A stretch of 64,000 nucleotides of DNA from Jongsikchunia kroppenstedtii DSM 45133 (GTDB taxonomy: Bacteria > Actinomycetota > Actinomycetes > Mycobacteriales > Mycobacteriaceae), in assembly GCF_000380485.1 (NCBI RefSeq), contig NZ_AQYG01000049.1:343059-407058 (forward strand), given 5' to 3'. The notes under the pieces are model-generated. The model was given only the letters and a program-made list of their open reading frames with translations. It made no database searches and was not told the origin of the DNA. Numbering within the stretch: position 1 is the stretch's first letter; every line of letters starts with the position of its first letter. The translations under genes were made by a program, and so were the position numbers. Positions 38,330-46,865 of the stretch are shown here, one piece after another.

Positions 38330-39586
38330 TCAGGCGGACACGAGCGTCTCGCCGTCCTCAGACGACGACTCGACGATCACCTGCTCCTCGCGCGCCACCT
38401 CGGCGTCCGCCGCGGCGAATGCCTTATGGGCGGTAGAGAGCACCACTGCGGCCATCAATGCGACACCGGCGGCAATGGCGAACGGCACGTGCAGATTCAG
38501 CGCCTCGACCAGCTTTCCCGCGGCGTACGGTGCGAGGCCGCCGCCGATGAAGCGGACGAACCCGTAAGCGGCCGACGCCACCGAACGCTCGACCGGCGAG
38601 ACGATCATGACTGCCTGCGTGGTCAGGGTGTTGTTGGTACCGATGAAGATTCCGGCGATGACCACCGCACCGATCAGCACCGTCTGGTTGGTCGGCCAAA
38701 TCGCGATGACCGCGAGATCGACCGCGAACAGCGCCAGGGCGGCGTACATGGTCGGCCCGGTCCCGAATCGCTTCTGCAACCACGGGGCACCGAAGACCGC
38801 GAAGATCGCCACGAGCACGCCCCAGCCGAAGAAGACCCAGCCAAGGTCGATGGCCGACAGCTTCATCGGGAACGGCGCGTAGCCCAGCATCGTGAAGAAC
38901 GCCCAGTTGTACAGCAGTGCACCGACTCCCATGGTCGCCAGTCCGCGGTGTCGCAGCGCCTTGATCGGCGCCAGCAGCGATGTCGGATGTTCCGGTTTGG
39001 GCGTCTTCGGCAGGAACACGACGGTCGCCAGCAACGAGATCGCCATCAGGACGGCGACGCCGTAGAACGGTCCGCGCCAACTGATGTTGCCCAGGATTCC
39101 GCCGAGCAGCGGGCCGGTCGCGATGCCGAGGCCGAGCGCGGTCTCGTACATGATGATCGCGCTGGCCAATCCACCGCTGGCCGCGGCAACGATCACGGCG
39201 AGCGAGGTCGCGATGAACAGTGCGTTGCCCAGTCCCCAGCCGGCGCGGAAGCCGATTATCTGCGAGACCGAGCTGGAGGATCCCGCGAGAGCGGCGAATA
39301 TGACGATCAGCACCAATCCGCTGATCAATGTCTTCTTGGGTCCAATTCGACTGGAGACCGCGTTGGTCACCAGCATCGCGACCGCCGTCACCACCAGGTA
39401 GCTGGTGAACAGCAGTGTCACCTGCGACGGCGACGCGTCCAGCTTGGACGAGATGGCGGGCAGAATCGGGTCCACCAGGCCGATGCCCATGAAGGACACG
39501 ACACAGGCGAACGCGACGGCATATACCGCTCGCGGCTGATGCAACAGACCGTTGATTCCACCGACTCCGGTCGAGGACCTACTCAT
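38330..39586 (-). CDS. MFS transporter, DHA1-type drug exporter
   Basis: 418-aa, 12-helix major facilitator. Helix 1 starts YAVAFACVVSFMGIGLVDPILPAISSKLDASPSQVTLLFTSYLVV; motif A is TNAVSSRIGPKKTLISG; motif C is ALGLGIATGPLLGGILGNISWRGPFYGV. A long acidic C-terminal tail (about 25 aa, EVAREEQVIVESSSEDGETLVSA) is cytoplasmic. Its start ATG 39586 overlaps the stop of the upstream MarR gene (ATGA), so the pair is a regulator-first operon. It ends 45 bp before the promoter of the next transporter operon on the same strand. Confidence 0.93.
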   Translation of the reverse strand: MSRSSTGVGGINGLLHQPRAVYAVAFACVVSFMGIGLVDPILPAISSKLDASPSQVTLLFTSYLVVTAVAMLVTNAVSSRIGPKKTLISGLVLIVIFAALAGSSSSVSQIIGFRAGWGLGNALFIATSLAVIVAAASGGLASAIIMYETALGLGIATGPLLGGILGNISWRGPFYGVAVLMAISLLATVVFLPKTPKPEHPTSLLAPIKALRHRGLATMGVGALLYNWAFFTMLGYAPFPMKLSAIDLGWVFFGWGVLVAIFAVFGAPWLQKRFGTGPTMYAALALFAVDLAVIAIWPTNQTVLIGAVVIAGIFIGTNNTLTTQAVMIVSPVERSVASAAYGFVRFIGGGLAPYAAGKLVEALNLHVPFAIAAGVALMAAVVLSTAHKAFAAADAEVAREEQVIVESSSEDGETLVSA

Positions 39587-40035
39587 GGTGTCTCCCTTGA
39601 TATCTCCTGTAGCGATTCGCGCAGCAGGCCCGACAGCCGGTTGAGCGCGGGAAGCGCGTCGACCAACTGGCGACGGTGCTGCGGATCCTGGTTTTCGACG
39701 ACGTCCGCCACGCGGCGGGCAAGTTGTTCCCGCCACGCGGCGACGAGCTTCGCCCCCTGGTCCGTGATGACGACGCGGGCGGCGCGCGCATCGTCGGGAT
39801 CCGTCTCGCGGGTGACGAACCCCTGGGCCGCCAATCGCTTGATGGCCGCGGTCATCGCGGGCTGACTGACGTGTTCGGCCTCGGCGAGGGCGGTGATCCG
39901 AGCCGGCCCGTCATCGACCAGCCGACGCAGCAACGAGCCGCCGGTGCGGCTGACGGTCTGACTCACGTCGAACGACCTGCTCACCCGGACCAGTTGCTCG
40001 ATGGCCGCGGCCACCTCAGGTACATCGTTAGCCAT
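39583..40035 (-). CDS. MarR-family regulator of the DHA1 exporter
   Basis: 150-aa MarR-type winged-helix regulator. The recognition part is ARITALAEAEHVSQPAMTAAIKRLAAQGFVTRETDPDDARAARVVITDQGAKLV (about 45-100), with the DxR wing motif. It is translationally coupled to the exporter gene through ATGA. The AT-rich promoter directly before its ATG contains a perfect 16-bp palindrome, probably its own operator. No ribosome site precedes the ATG at 40035, so translation is likely leaderless. Confidence 0.92.
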   Translation of the reverse strand: MANDVPEVAAAIEQLVRVSRSFDVSQTVSRTGGSLLRRLVDDGPARITALAEAEHVSQPAMTAAIKRLAAQGFVTRETDPDDARAARVVITDQGAKLVAAWREQLARRVADVVENQDPQHRRQLVDALPALNRLSGLLRESLQEISRETP

Positions 40036-40042
40036 ACGTAAT

Positions 40043-40072
40043 AAAATATCACTCTTTTATATAAAAGATCAA
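40043..40072 (-). promoter_or_regulatory. Promoter with perfect 16-bp MarR operator
   Basis: Perfect palindrome TCTTTTATATAAAAGA at 40053-40068, flanked on the minus strand by TTGATC (40072-40067) and, after 18 bp, TATTTT (40048-40043). The palindrome fills the spacer, so a bound MarR dimer would block polymerase. The transcript would begin about at the ATG (40035). AT content is extreme for this genome. Confidence 0.7.
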
Positions 40073-40152
40073 TGTTTTCTTGGTGCCGCGAGTCCCGGCG
40101 CCTACCGGCGGATGCGCTCCACCTCGCGATCCGGTTCGCCTAGATTGAAGAG

Positions 40153-41544
40153 ATGACCGACGGGACCCCTGCACCGAAATCCGCCAGGGGCGACGCCGGC
40201 ACCAAGGCGTCCTCGGTCGATGACGCGGGCAAAGCGGCCGCCGCCGGGGTCGAAGAACGGCTACGCCGCCGCAGCGCGCGACTTCCGGCTCCCGCCGATG
40301 TGCATGATGCGCTGCCCGATGCCCTGCTGCGACGGGTCAAGCAGTACAGCGGCCGACTCGCAACCGAGGCCGTGCATTCGATGGCCGACCAGCTCCCGTA
40401 TTTCGCCGACCTCGAAGCCGGACAAATCGCCAGCGTCCAGTTGGTCGTGCAGTCGGCCGTGCAGAACTTTGTCGAGTGGCTCCAAGACCCTGAGGGCAAC
40501 GTTAAGTTCACCGTCCAGGCGTTCCAGGTTGTGCCGCAGGACCTCGCCCGACGCATCACCCTGCTGCAGACCGTCGAGATGGTCCGCGTCGCAATGGAAT
40601 TCTTCGAGAAATGGCTGCCCCTGCTGGCGCGCAACGACGCCCAGCTGCGGGCACTGACCGAATCCGTTCTCCGCTACGGCCGGGAGATCGGCTTTGCCGC
40701 GGCCTCTATCTATGCATCCGCCGCCGAATCCCGAGGCGCCTGGGACTCCCGAATGGAAGCCCTGGTGGTGGATGCGGTGGTCCGCGGCGACAGCGGCCCC
40801 ACCCTGCTGTCCCGAGCCGCGACCCTGAACTGGGAAACCGACGCGACGGCGACGGTCTTCGTCGGCACGCCGCCGCCGGAACAGAACGTGTCGGTGCCGC
40901 TGGCGATCCACAACACCGCGCGTCAGTACGACCGGGCCGCATTGTCGGTGGTGCAAGGCCCCTACCTGGTGGCGATCGTGGCCGGCCCGATCAGTTCTCC
41001 CGACAAGATCGGGACCGACGCCTTCGTCCAGGCACTCCTGAACAACTTCGCCGACGGACCGGTCGTCATCGGCCACACCACCCCGGACCTGGGCTCGGCC
41101 CACGCCAGCGCGATGGAGGCGATGGCCGGCATCGAGGCCGTCGCCGGCTGGCCCAATGCCCCGCGGCCCGTGCTGAGCTGGGAGTTGCTACCCGAACGAG
41201 CCCTGCTCGGCGACGAGGCGGCGGTGCACACGCTCACCGAGTTCATCGTCAAGCCACTGGCCAAAGGCGGTGACACACTGGCCGCCACACTGGATGCATA
41301 TCTGGACTCCGGCGGACTCGTCGAGGCCTGTGCGCGTTCACTCTTCGTCCATCCGAATACTGTCCGATATCGACTAAAGCGAATTTCCGAGATCACCGGT
41401 CGTGATCCCTTTAATCCTCGAGATGCGTACGTTCTCCGCGTCGCGGGAACAGTCGGACGACTGACGCAAGCCCGACGCGGATCGCTTACTATTTCCCCAC
41501 CAATAACATCAGGCACAAGCGAAGCCGAAAACCGGGTCAAGTGA
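40153..41544 (+). CDS. mabR: MabR, PucR-type regulator of the FAS-II/mycolate operon
   Basis: 463-aa regulator corresponding to M. tuberculosis Rv2242 (MabR), the essential regulator of fabD-acpM-kasA-kasB-accD6. The N-terminal helical region (HDALPDALLRRVKQYSGRLATEAVHSMADQLPYF) is the typical sensor part; MabR is known to respond to long-chain acyl-CoAs. The C-terminal PucR HTH is TLDAYLDSGGLVEACARSLFVHPNTVRYRLKRISEITGRDPFNPRDAYVLRVA. It lies directly upstream of fabD, same strand, 152 bp apart, with a strong palindrome between. Start ATG 40153 gives a Ala/Lys-rich low-complexity head of about 40 aa. Confidence 0.95.
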   Translation: MTDGTPAPKSARGDAGTKASSVDDAGKAAAAGVEERLRRRSARLPAPADVHDALPDALLRRVKQYSGRLATEAVHSMADQLPYFADLEAGQIASVQLVVQSAVQNFVEWLQDPEGNVKFTVQAFQVVPQDLARRITLLQTVEMVRVAMEFFEKWLPLLARNDAQLRALTESVLRYGREIGFAAASIYASAAESRGAWDSRMEALVVDAVVRGDSGPTLLSRAATLNWETDATATVFVGTPPPEQNVSVPLAIHNTARQYDRAALSVVQGPYLVAIVAGPISSPDKIGTDAFVQALLNNFADGPVVIGHTTPDLGSAHASAMEAMAGIEAVAGWPNAPRPVLSWELLPERALLGDEAAVHTLTEFIVKPLAKGGDTLAATLDAYLDSGGLVEACARSLFVHPNTVRYRLKRISEITGRDPFNPRDAYVLRVAGTVGRLTQARRGSLTISPPITSGTSEAENRVK

Positions 41545-41609
41545 CCTACACCACAAAGAAACTTGTAACGAGTCTCATTGTGATGACGATGGAGGCACAT
41601 CCGCGTGCA

Positions 41610-41632
41610 CTTTTGTGGGATCCCCACAAAAG
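41610..41632 (+). promoter_or_regulatory. Candidate MabR operator upstream of fabD
   Basis: Perfect inverted repeat of 10-bp arms, CTTTTGTGGG and CCCACAAAAG, around a 3-bp ATC centre, 65 bp before the fabD start and between mabR and the FAS-II genes it is known to regulate in mycobacteria. The match to the experimentally known MabR box was not checked. Confidence 0.7.
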
Positions 41633-41696
41633 CCTGAGCTGAGGTTCATTGCGTACGACACCCCATAAAAGGGCCTCCGGGGTGTTCAGTATTCAG

Positions 41697-42605
41697 GTGC
41701 TCTCATTGCTCTCGCCCGGACAGGGCTCGCAGAAGGCGGGGATGCTCACCGAATGGTTGGCACTCCCCGGCGCGGCAGATCGTGTCGCAACGTGGTCGAA
41801 GCTGACCGGACTCGAACTCGAGCGCCTCGGTACCACTGCCACCGATGACGAAATCACCGACACCGCAGTAACACAGCCGCTGGTCGTCGTCGCCTCGTTG
41901 CTCGGCCACGCCGAACTCAGCTCGCGCTACTCCGTCCCGGCCGACGTCGTCGTCGCGGGTCACTCCATCGGCGAGTTGGCCGCAGCCGCAGTCGCCGGCG
42001 TGATCAGTGCCGACGAGGCCGTCACCCTGGCCGCCACCCGCGGTGCCGCGATGGCGAAGGCGTGCGCGCAGCGGCCGACCACCATGGCCGCCGTCCTCGG
42101 CGGCAACGAGGACGAGGTGCTGGCCCGACTCGAGGAGCTGGAGCTCGTCCCCGCCAACCGCAATGCCGTCGGCCAGATCGTGGCCGCCGGAGCCGTCGAC
42201 AAGATCGATGAGCTGCTGGCCAACCCGCCGGAGAAGGCCCGCACCCGCAAGCTCGCGGTCGCCGGCGCCTTCCACACGCACTTCATGGCCCCGGCCCAGG
42301 AGGCCGTCGCCGAGGCCGCGGCCGCCATCACCCCGTCCGAGCCCACGCACACCCTGCTGTCCAACTCGGACGGTCAGCCCGTCTCCTCGGGCGCCGACGC
42401 GCTGGCCAAGATCGTCAACCAGGTCACCCGGCCGGTCCGGTGGGACCTGTGCTCGGCATACCTGCGCGACCACGAAGTCAGCGCACTGATCGAGTTGCCT
42501 CCGGGCGGCACGCTCGCCGGAATCGCCAAGCGCGAACTCAAGGGCACCCCGAACCGTGCCCTCAAGGTCCCCGCCGATCTGGAGGACATCACAGAACTTG
42601 GATGA
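41697..42605 (+). CDS. fabD: Malonyl-CoA:ACP transacylase
   Basis: 302-aa FabD, which loads malonyl groups from CoA onto AcpM for FAS-II mycolate chain extension. The start LSLLSPGQGSQ, the nucleophile AGHSIGE (Ser 90), TRGAAMAKAC with the carboxylate-binding Arg, and the catalytic His region AGAFHTHFM (His 193/195) are all present. GTG 41697 gives the family N-terminus; an in-frame GTG at 41682 and an ATG further up are less likely. Ribosome sites are weak. First gene of the mabR-controlled fabD-acpM-kasA-accD6 operon. Confidence 0.95.
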   Translation: MLSLLSPGQGSQKAGMLTEWLALPGAADRVATWSKLTGLELERLGTTATDDEITDTAVTQPLVVVASLLGHAELSSRYSVPADVVVAGHSIGELAAAAVAGVISADEAVTLAATRGAAMAKACAQRPTTMAAVLGGNEDEVLARLEELELVPANRNAVGQIVAAGAVDKIDELLANPPEKARTRKLAVAGAFHTHFMAPAQEAVAEAAAAITPSEPTHTLLSNSDGQPVSSGADALAKIVNQVTRPVRWDLCSAYLRDHEVSALIELPPGGTLAGIAKRELKGTPNRALKVPADLEDITELG

Positions 42606-42726
42606 CCGACCGCGTCCGGCACATGCCGGAACGGTCAACCCGGAAGGTGAATCGCCTCGTCCAACGGCAGCGCCCGCTGCCGCTCCGGGAAGCAAGTGGA
42701 AACACAACAGAGAAGGGACCACCAAA

Positions 42727-43035
42727 GTGGCCACCGTACCCAGCCAGGAAGTTCTGATTGCCGGCATCGCCGAGATCATCGAAGAGGTCACCGGCATTGA
42801 GCCCTCTGAGGTGACCATCGACAAGGCGTTCATCGACGATCTGGACATCGACTCGCTGTCCATGGTCGAGATCGCGGTCCAGACCGAAGACAAGTACGGC
42901 GTCAAGATCCCGGACGAGGATCTCGCCGGTCTGCGCACTGTCCGTGACGCCGTCGAATACATCCAGAAGCTCGCCTCGGAGAACCCGGAGGCCGCTGAGG
43001 CCATCCAGGCGAAGATCGACGCCGACAAGGCCTGA
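42727..43035 (+). CDS. acpM: Meromycolate-extension acyl carrier protein AcpM
   Basis: 102-aa ACP. The phosphopantetheine serine is Ser 43 in DDLDIDSLSMVEI. The acidic helix II region VQTEDKYGVKIPDEDLAGLRTVRDAVEYI is standard. A C-terminal extension (LASENPEAAEAIQAKIDADKA) beyond the usual 80-aa ACP is the hallmark of mycolate-type AcpM. It carries the growing chain between FabD, KasA and the other FAS-II enzymes. GTG 42727 with AAGGGA upstream is chosen. kasA starts 6 bp after its stop. The 121-bp gap after fabD has no other gene. Confidence 0.96.
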   Translation: MATVPSQEVLIAGIAEIIEEVTGIEPSEVTIDKAFIDDLDIDSLSMVEIAVQTEDKYGVKIPDEDLAGLRTVRDAVEYIQKLASENPEAAEAIQAKIDADKA

Positions 43036-43041
43036 TAGCCC

Positions 43042-44310
43042 GTGGCTGACTCTCTACGTGACTACTCCACCCTCGGAGGGAACTTCCCCAACGTGGTGGT
43101 GACCTCCATGGTCGCCACCACATCGGTGGGTGAAGATCTCGACTCCACCTGGAAGGGTCTGCTTGCCGGCGAGAGTGGCATCCGCGAGCTGACGGACGAT
43201 TGGCTGGACGAGTACAACCTGCCCTGCCGCATCGGCGGCAAGCTGGTGAACGACCCGTCCACCGAGGTCACCCGCATCGAGGCGCGGCGCATGGCGTACG
43301 TCGAGCGCGTCGCCTACGTGATGGGCAAGCGCCTGTGGGATGACGTCGCCGGAGCCCCCGATGTCGACAAGGACCGCCTCGCGGTCGTGCTCGGCACCGG
43401 ACTCGGCGGCGGCGATGCCCTCGTCGACGCCGTGCAGATCATGGAGTCCACGAAGAACTACCGCAAGGTGTCTCCGCTGGCCGTCTCCATGGCGATGCCG
43501 AACGGCCCGGCCGCAGTGGTCGGGTTGCACATCGGAGCCCGCGCAGGTGTCACCACCCCGGTGTCGGCATGCGCGTCGGGTGCCGAGGCCATCGCCCACG
43601 CTTGGCGGTCGATCGTCATGGGTGACGCCGACATGGTCGTCACCGGCGGCGTCGAGGGCCACATCGATGCGGTGCCGATCGCGGCGTTCTCGATGATGCG
43701 GGCGATGAGCACGCGCAACGACGATCCGGCCGCGGCTTCGCGTCCGTTCGACAAGGACCGCGACGGTTTCGTCTTCGGCGAGGCTGCTGCACTCATGGTT
43801 ATCGAGCGCGAGGATCATGCGCTGGCTCGCGGCGCACACATCCACGCACGGTTGCTCGGCGCCGGTATCACCTCCGATGGTTTCCATCTGGTGGCGCCGG
43901 ATCCGAGTGGACAGGGCAACGCCCGGGCGATGACCCGTGCGCTGCAGACCGCCGGCTTGTCCAAGACGGACGTCAGCCATGTCAACGCGCACGCGACGTC
44001 CACCGGACTCGGCGATACCGCCGAGGCGTTGGGCATCAAGGCCGCGATCGGCGATCACCCCTTGGTGTACGCGCCGAAATCGGCTCTGGGTCACTCCATC
44101 GGCGCCGTCGGCGCTCTGGAGTCGGTGCTGACCGTGAAGTCCATCGAGGACGGGGTCATTCCGCCGACGCTGAACCTGGAGAACCAGGATCCCGAGTGCG
44201 ACATCAACGTCGTTTCGGGTGAGCCCCACTACGGGCAGATCGATTACGCCATCAACAACTCATTCGGATTCGGTGGGCACAACGTGGCGCTCGCCTTTGG
44301 GCGCTACTGA
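43042..44310 (+). CDS. kasA: Beta-ketoacyl-ACP synthase KasA
   Basis: 422-aa condensing enzyme that elongates AcpM-bound acyl chains in FAS-II mycolate synthesis. The catalytic triad is Cys 177 ([17 protein letters not shown]), His 317 ([13 protein letters not shown]) and His 351 ([15 protein letters not shown]), with Lys 346 before it. [20 protein letters not shown] and [19 protein letters not shown] are typical start and end. Start GTG 43042. In M. tuberculosis kasB follows; here accD6 comes directly, 27 bp on, so a single ketosynthase serves the operon unless a second lies elsewhere. Confidence 0.96.
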   Translation: MADSLRDYSTLGGNFPNVVVTSMVATTSVGEDLDSTWKGLLAGESGIRELTDDWLDEYNLPCRIGGKLVNDPSTEVTRIEARRMAYVERVAYVMGKRLWDDVAGAPDVDKDRLAVVLGTGLGGGDALVDAVQIMESTKNYRKVSPLAVSMAMPNGPAAVVGLHIGARAGVTTPVSACASGAEAIAHAWRSIVMGDADMVVTGGVEGHIDAVPIAAFSMMRAMSTRNDDPAAASRPFDKDRDGFVFGEAAALMVIEREDHALARGAHIHARLLGAGITSDGFHLVAPDPSGQGNARAMTRALQTAGLSKTDVSHVNAHATSTGLGDTAEALGIKAAIGDHPLVYAPKSALGHSIGAVGALESVLTVKSIEDGVIPPTLNLENQDPECDINVVSGEPHYGQIDYAINNSFGFGGHNVALAFGRY

Positions 44311-44337
44311 CCGACCGAGTAACCAAGGAGACTGACG

Positions 44338-45789
44338 ATGACCACCATGGCCCCGATCGCGACCAATGAGGATCAAGCCGACCCGCGCGATCCCCTGCTG
44401 CGGCTGACGAACTTCTTCGACGAAGGTTCGATGTCGCTGTTGCACCCGCGTGACAAGTCCGGCGTGCAGGCTGCCGCCGGTCGGGTCAACGGGGTCTACA
44501 CCGTCGCTTACTGCACCGATGGCACCGTCATGGGCGGCGCCATGGGTGTGGTGGGCTGCAAGCACATCGTCAACGCCATCGATACCGCCATCGCCGAGCA
44601 GGCGCCGGTCGTCGGTATCTGGCACTCGGGCGGGGCTCGCCTCGCCGAGGGTGTCGAGGCGTTGCACGCTGTCGGCGGTGTGTTCGAGGCCATGGTGCGG
44701 GCATCTGGTTATGTCCCGCAGATCTCCGTTGTTGTCGGCTTTGCCGCCGGTGGCGCCGCGTACGGCCCCGCCCTGACCGACGTCGTCATCATGGCGCCGG
44801 AAGGTCGCGTCTTCGTGACAGGTCCGGACGTGATCAAGACCGTCACCGGCGAGCAAGTCGATATGGAAACCCTTGGCGGTCCGGTCACCCACGGCAAGAA
44901 CTCGGGTGTCTCTCATATCACCGCCACCTCCGAGCCGGACGCCCTGTGGCGTGCCCGCCGGCTCGTCGGAACTTTCAGTCAGCAGGGACATTTCAGCCGC
45001 ACGCAGGCCGAGGCCGGCGACACCGACCTGAAAGCCCTGCTCCCCGAGTCGAACCGGCGCGCCTACGATGTGCACCCGGTCGTCGAGGGCCTACTGGACA
45101 AGGACATCGCCGCCGACGGCGAGACCGAGATCTCCAGTTTTGAAGAGCTGCAGGCCAAATGGGCGCCCAGCATCGTGGTCGGCTTCGGTCGGCTGTCGGG
45201 CCGGAGCGTCGGCGTCATCGCCAACAACCCCCTGCGCATGGGCGGCTGCCTGAACACCATCAGCGCCGAGAAGGCCGCCCGCTTCGTGCGGCTGTGCGAC
45301 GCGTTCGGCATCCCGCTGATCGTCGTCACGGATGTCCCCGGCTACCTGCCGGGACTCGGCCAGGAGCTCGACGGCGTCGTCCGTCGCGGCGCAAAGCTGC
45401 TGCACGCCTTCGCCGAAGCCTCAGTGCCGCGTGTCACGCTGGTCACCCGCAAGATCTACGGCGGCGCCTACATCGCGATGAACGCACGGGCCCTGGGCGC
45501 CACCGCGGTCTTCGCCTGGCCGGGCGCCGAGGTCGCCGTGATGGGCGCCAAGGCCGCCGTCGGCATCCTGCACAAGAAGGCGCTGGCCGCCGCGCCGGAG
45601 CACGAGCGCGAGGAACTGCACGAGCGCCTGACCGTCGAGCACGAGGCCATCGCCGGCGGCATCGGTCGCGCGCAGTCGATCGGCGTCGTGGACGAGGTCA
45701 TCGACCCGGCCAAGACCCGCAGCATCATCGCGGAGGCGCTGGCATCGGCCCCCGCTCGCCGCGGACGCCACAAGAACATCCCGCTGTGA
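44338..45789 (+). CDS. accD6: Acyl-CoA carboxylase carboxyltransferase AccD6
   Basis: 483-aa biotin-dependent carboxyltransferase beta subunit, which makes malonyl-CoA for FAS-II from acetyl-CoA together with the AccA3 biotin subunit encoded elsewhere. The two crotonase-like halves are visible: N-terminal GIWHSGGARLAEGVEALHAVGGVFEAMVRASGYVPQISVVVGFAAGGAAYGPALTD, and C-terminal PGYLPGLGQELDGVVRRGAKLLHAFAEASVPRVTLVTRKIYGGAYIAMNAR. AAGGAG lies 10 nt before ATG 44338. Last gene of the FAS-II operon, ended by a clear terminator. Confidence 0.96.
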   Translation: MTTMAPIATNEDQADPRDPLLRLTNFFDEGSMSLLHPRDKSGVQAAAGRVNGVYTVAYCTDGTVMGGAMGVVGCKHIVNAIDTAIAEQAPVVGIWHSGGARLAEGVEALHAVGGVFEAMVRASGYVPQISVVVGFAAGGAAYGPALTDVVIMAPEGRVFVTGPDVIKTVTGEQVDMETLGGPVTHGKNSGVSHITATSEPDALWRARRLVGTFSQQGHFSRTQAEAGDTDLKALLPESNRRAYDVHPVVEGLLDKDIAADGETEISSFEELQAKWAPSIVVGFGRLSGRSVGVIANNPLRMGGCLNTISAEKAARFVRLCDAFGIPLIVVTDVPGYLPGLGQELDGVVRRGAKLLHAFAEASVPRVTLVTRKIYGGAYIAMNARALGATAVFAWPGAEVAVMGAKAAVGILHKKALAAAPEHEREELHERLTVEHEAIAGGIGRAQSIGVVDEVIDPAKTRSIIAEALASAPARRGRHKNIPL

Positions 45790-45816
45790 TCGACTGATCG
45801 CAGCGCTTCCCCGAGG

Positions 45817-45848
45817 GACCCCGGAATCCGTTATGGACCGGGGTCTTT
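45817..45848 (+). terminator. Rho-independent terminator of the FAS-II operon
   Basis: GACCCCGG (45817-45824) pairs perfectly with CCGGGGTC (45838-45845), 13-nt loop, followed by TTTCGCTT. 28 bp past the accD6 stop. Confidence 0.8.
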
Positions 45849-45929
45849 CGCTTCTCGGGCCCGCTTTTCCCACAGCTGAGCGTATTCGCGACTGGTCTCT
45901 GGTGTTGGAAGTGCACGCACGAGTTGGAT

Positions 45930-46757
45930 CTACCCCGGATCGGGCCCCGTCGCGGCGAGACGGGATGGGTTGTTAGACCACTGCGACCAGGACCCGGGGA
46001 ACAGCGCCGCCTCGAAGCCGGCGATCGCCAGCGCGGCAACCTCGTGCGCGGCGGTCACACCGGATCCGCAGTAGGCGGCCACCGGTGTGCCGGCGGCGAC
46101 GCCGAGCTCGGTGAACCTCGCCCGCAGATCCGCCGCCGAACGGAAATGCCCATCGGCCGTGAGATTTTCACCGGACGGCGCACTGAGCGCACCCGGAATG
46201 TGACCAGCCCGCGGATCCATCGGTTCCTGTTCGCCGCGGTAGCGTTCGCCGGCCCGCGCATCGAGCAGGACGCCGTCGAACTCGGCGACCTCGTCGATCG
46301 TCATCGTCGGAAGCTGCTGCGGTGTAAGCACCATCGATGACGGTGCGGGCGTCGACTCGTCCCCGGTCTCCAGCTCCAGCCCGGCGGACCGCCACGCTTC
46401 CAACGCACCGTCGAGCAGCCGTACGTCGGCCACCCCGGCCCATCGCAATAGCCACCAGGCACGCGCCGCCGCCTGGCCGCCGAGGTCGTCGTAGCAGACG
46501 ACACTGCTGTCGGGCTCAATCCCCCAGCGCCGCACCGACTCCTGTAGGTCAGCAACATCCGGCAGGGGATGCCGCCCGGCCGCGGCCGTCGGCGTCGCCG
46601 CGAGGTCGGCATCCAGGTCGACGTAGATCGCGCCCGGGATGTGTCCACCCCGGTAATGCTCGCGCCCATCCGGATCGCCCAGCTGCCAGCGAACGTCGAG
46701 GACCACCGGCGCGGTCAGCGTCCGCAGTTCGTCGACCGAGATCAGTACGGAACCCAT
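45930..46757 (-). CDS. Thiosulfate/3-mercaptopyruvate sulfurtransferase, two-rhodanese type
   Basis: 275-aa sulfurtransferase with two rhodanese domains. The N-terminal domain (LDVRWQLGDPDGREHYRGGHIPGAIYVDLDADLA) is inactive, as is normal. The C-terminal domain has the catalytic Cys loop VAAYCGSGVTA (Cys about 229), preceded by VLLDARAGERYRGEQEPMDPRAGHIPGALSAP. It transfers sulfane sulfur from thiosulfate or 3-mercaptopyruvate to a thiol acceptor; the loop CGSGVTA is more like the mercaptopyruvate type. ATG 46757 is the start. It lies downstream of DUF3145 across a long hairpin. Confidence 0.93.
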   Translation of the reverse strand: MGSVLISVDELRTLTAPVVLDVRWQLGDPDGREHYRGGHIPGAIYVDLDADLAATPTAAAGRHPLPDVADLQESVRRWGIEPDSSVVCYDDLGGQAAARAWWLLRWAGVADVRLLDGALEAWRSAGLELETGDESTPAPSSMVLTPQQLPTMTIDEVAEFDGVLLDARAGERYRGEQEPMDPRAGHIPGALSAPSGENLTADGHFRSAADLRARFTELGVAAGTPVAAYCGSGVTAAHEVAALAIAGFEAALFPGSWSQWSNNPSRLAATGPDPG

Positions 46758-46802
46758 GGACTACCAGTACCACGGGCACGCGGTCGACAGTCCCCACAGA
46801 CG

Positions 46803-46840
46803 ACGACAGACCCCACTCGATTTCGAGTGGGGTCTGTCGT
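46803..46840 (-). terminator. Perfect 18-bp hairpin between DUF3145 and the sulfurtransferase
   Basis: ACGACAGACCCCACTCGA (46803-46820) and its exact complement (46823-46840) flank a 2-bp centre. Position past the DUF3145 stop suggests termination; there is no U-tract. The length and perfection are above most terminators in the window. Confidence 0.65.
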
Positions 46841-46865
46841 TGGGAGTGGGGTGTGCGACCTGGGG

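Noticed and set aside
38159..39865. 568-aa plus-strand frame across both MFS/MarR modules
   Set aside because: Gln/Arg/His/Asp-rich shadow composition; it crosses promoters and the real transporter genes on the other strand.
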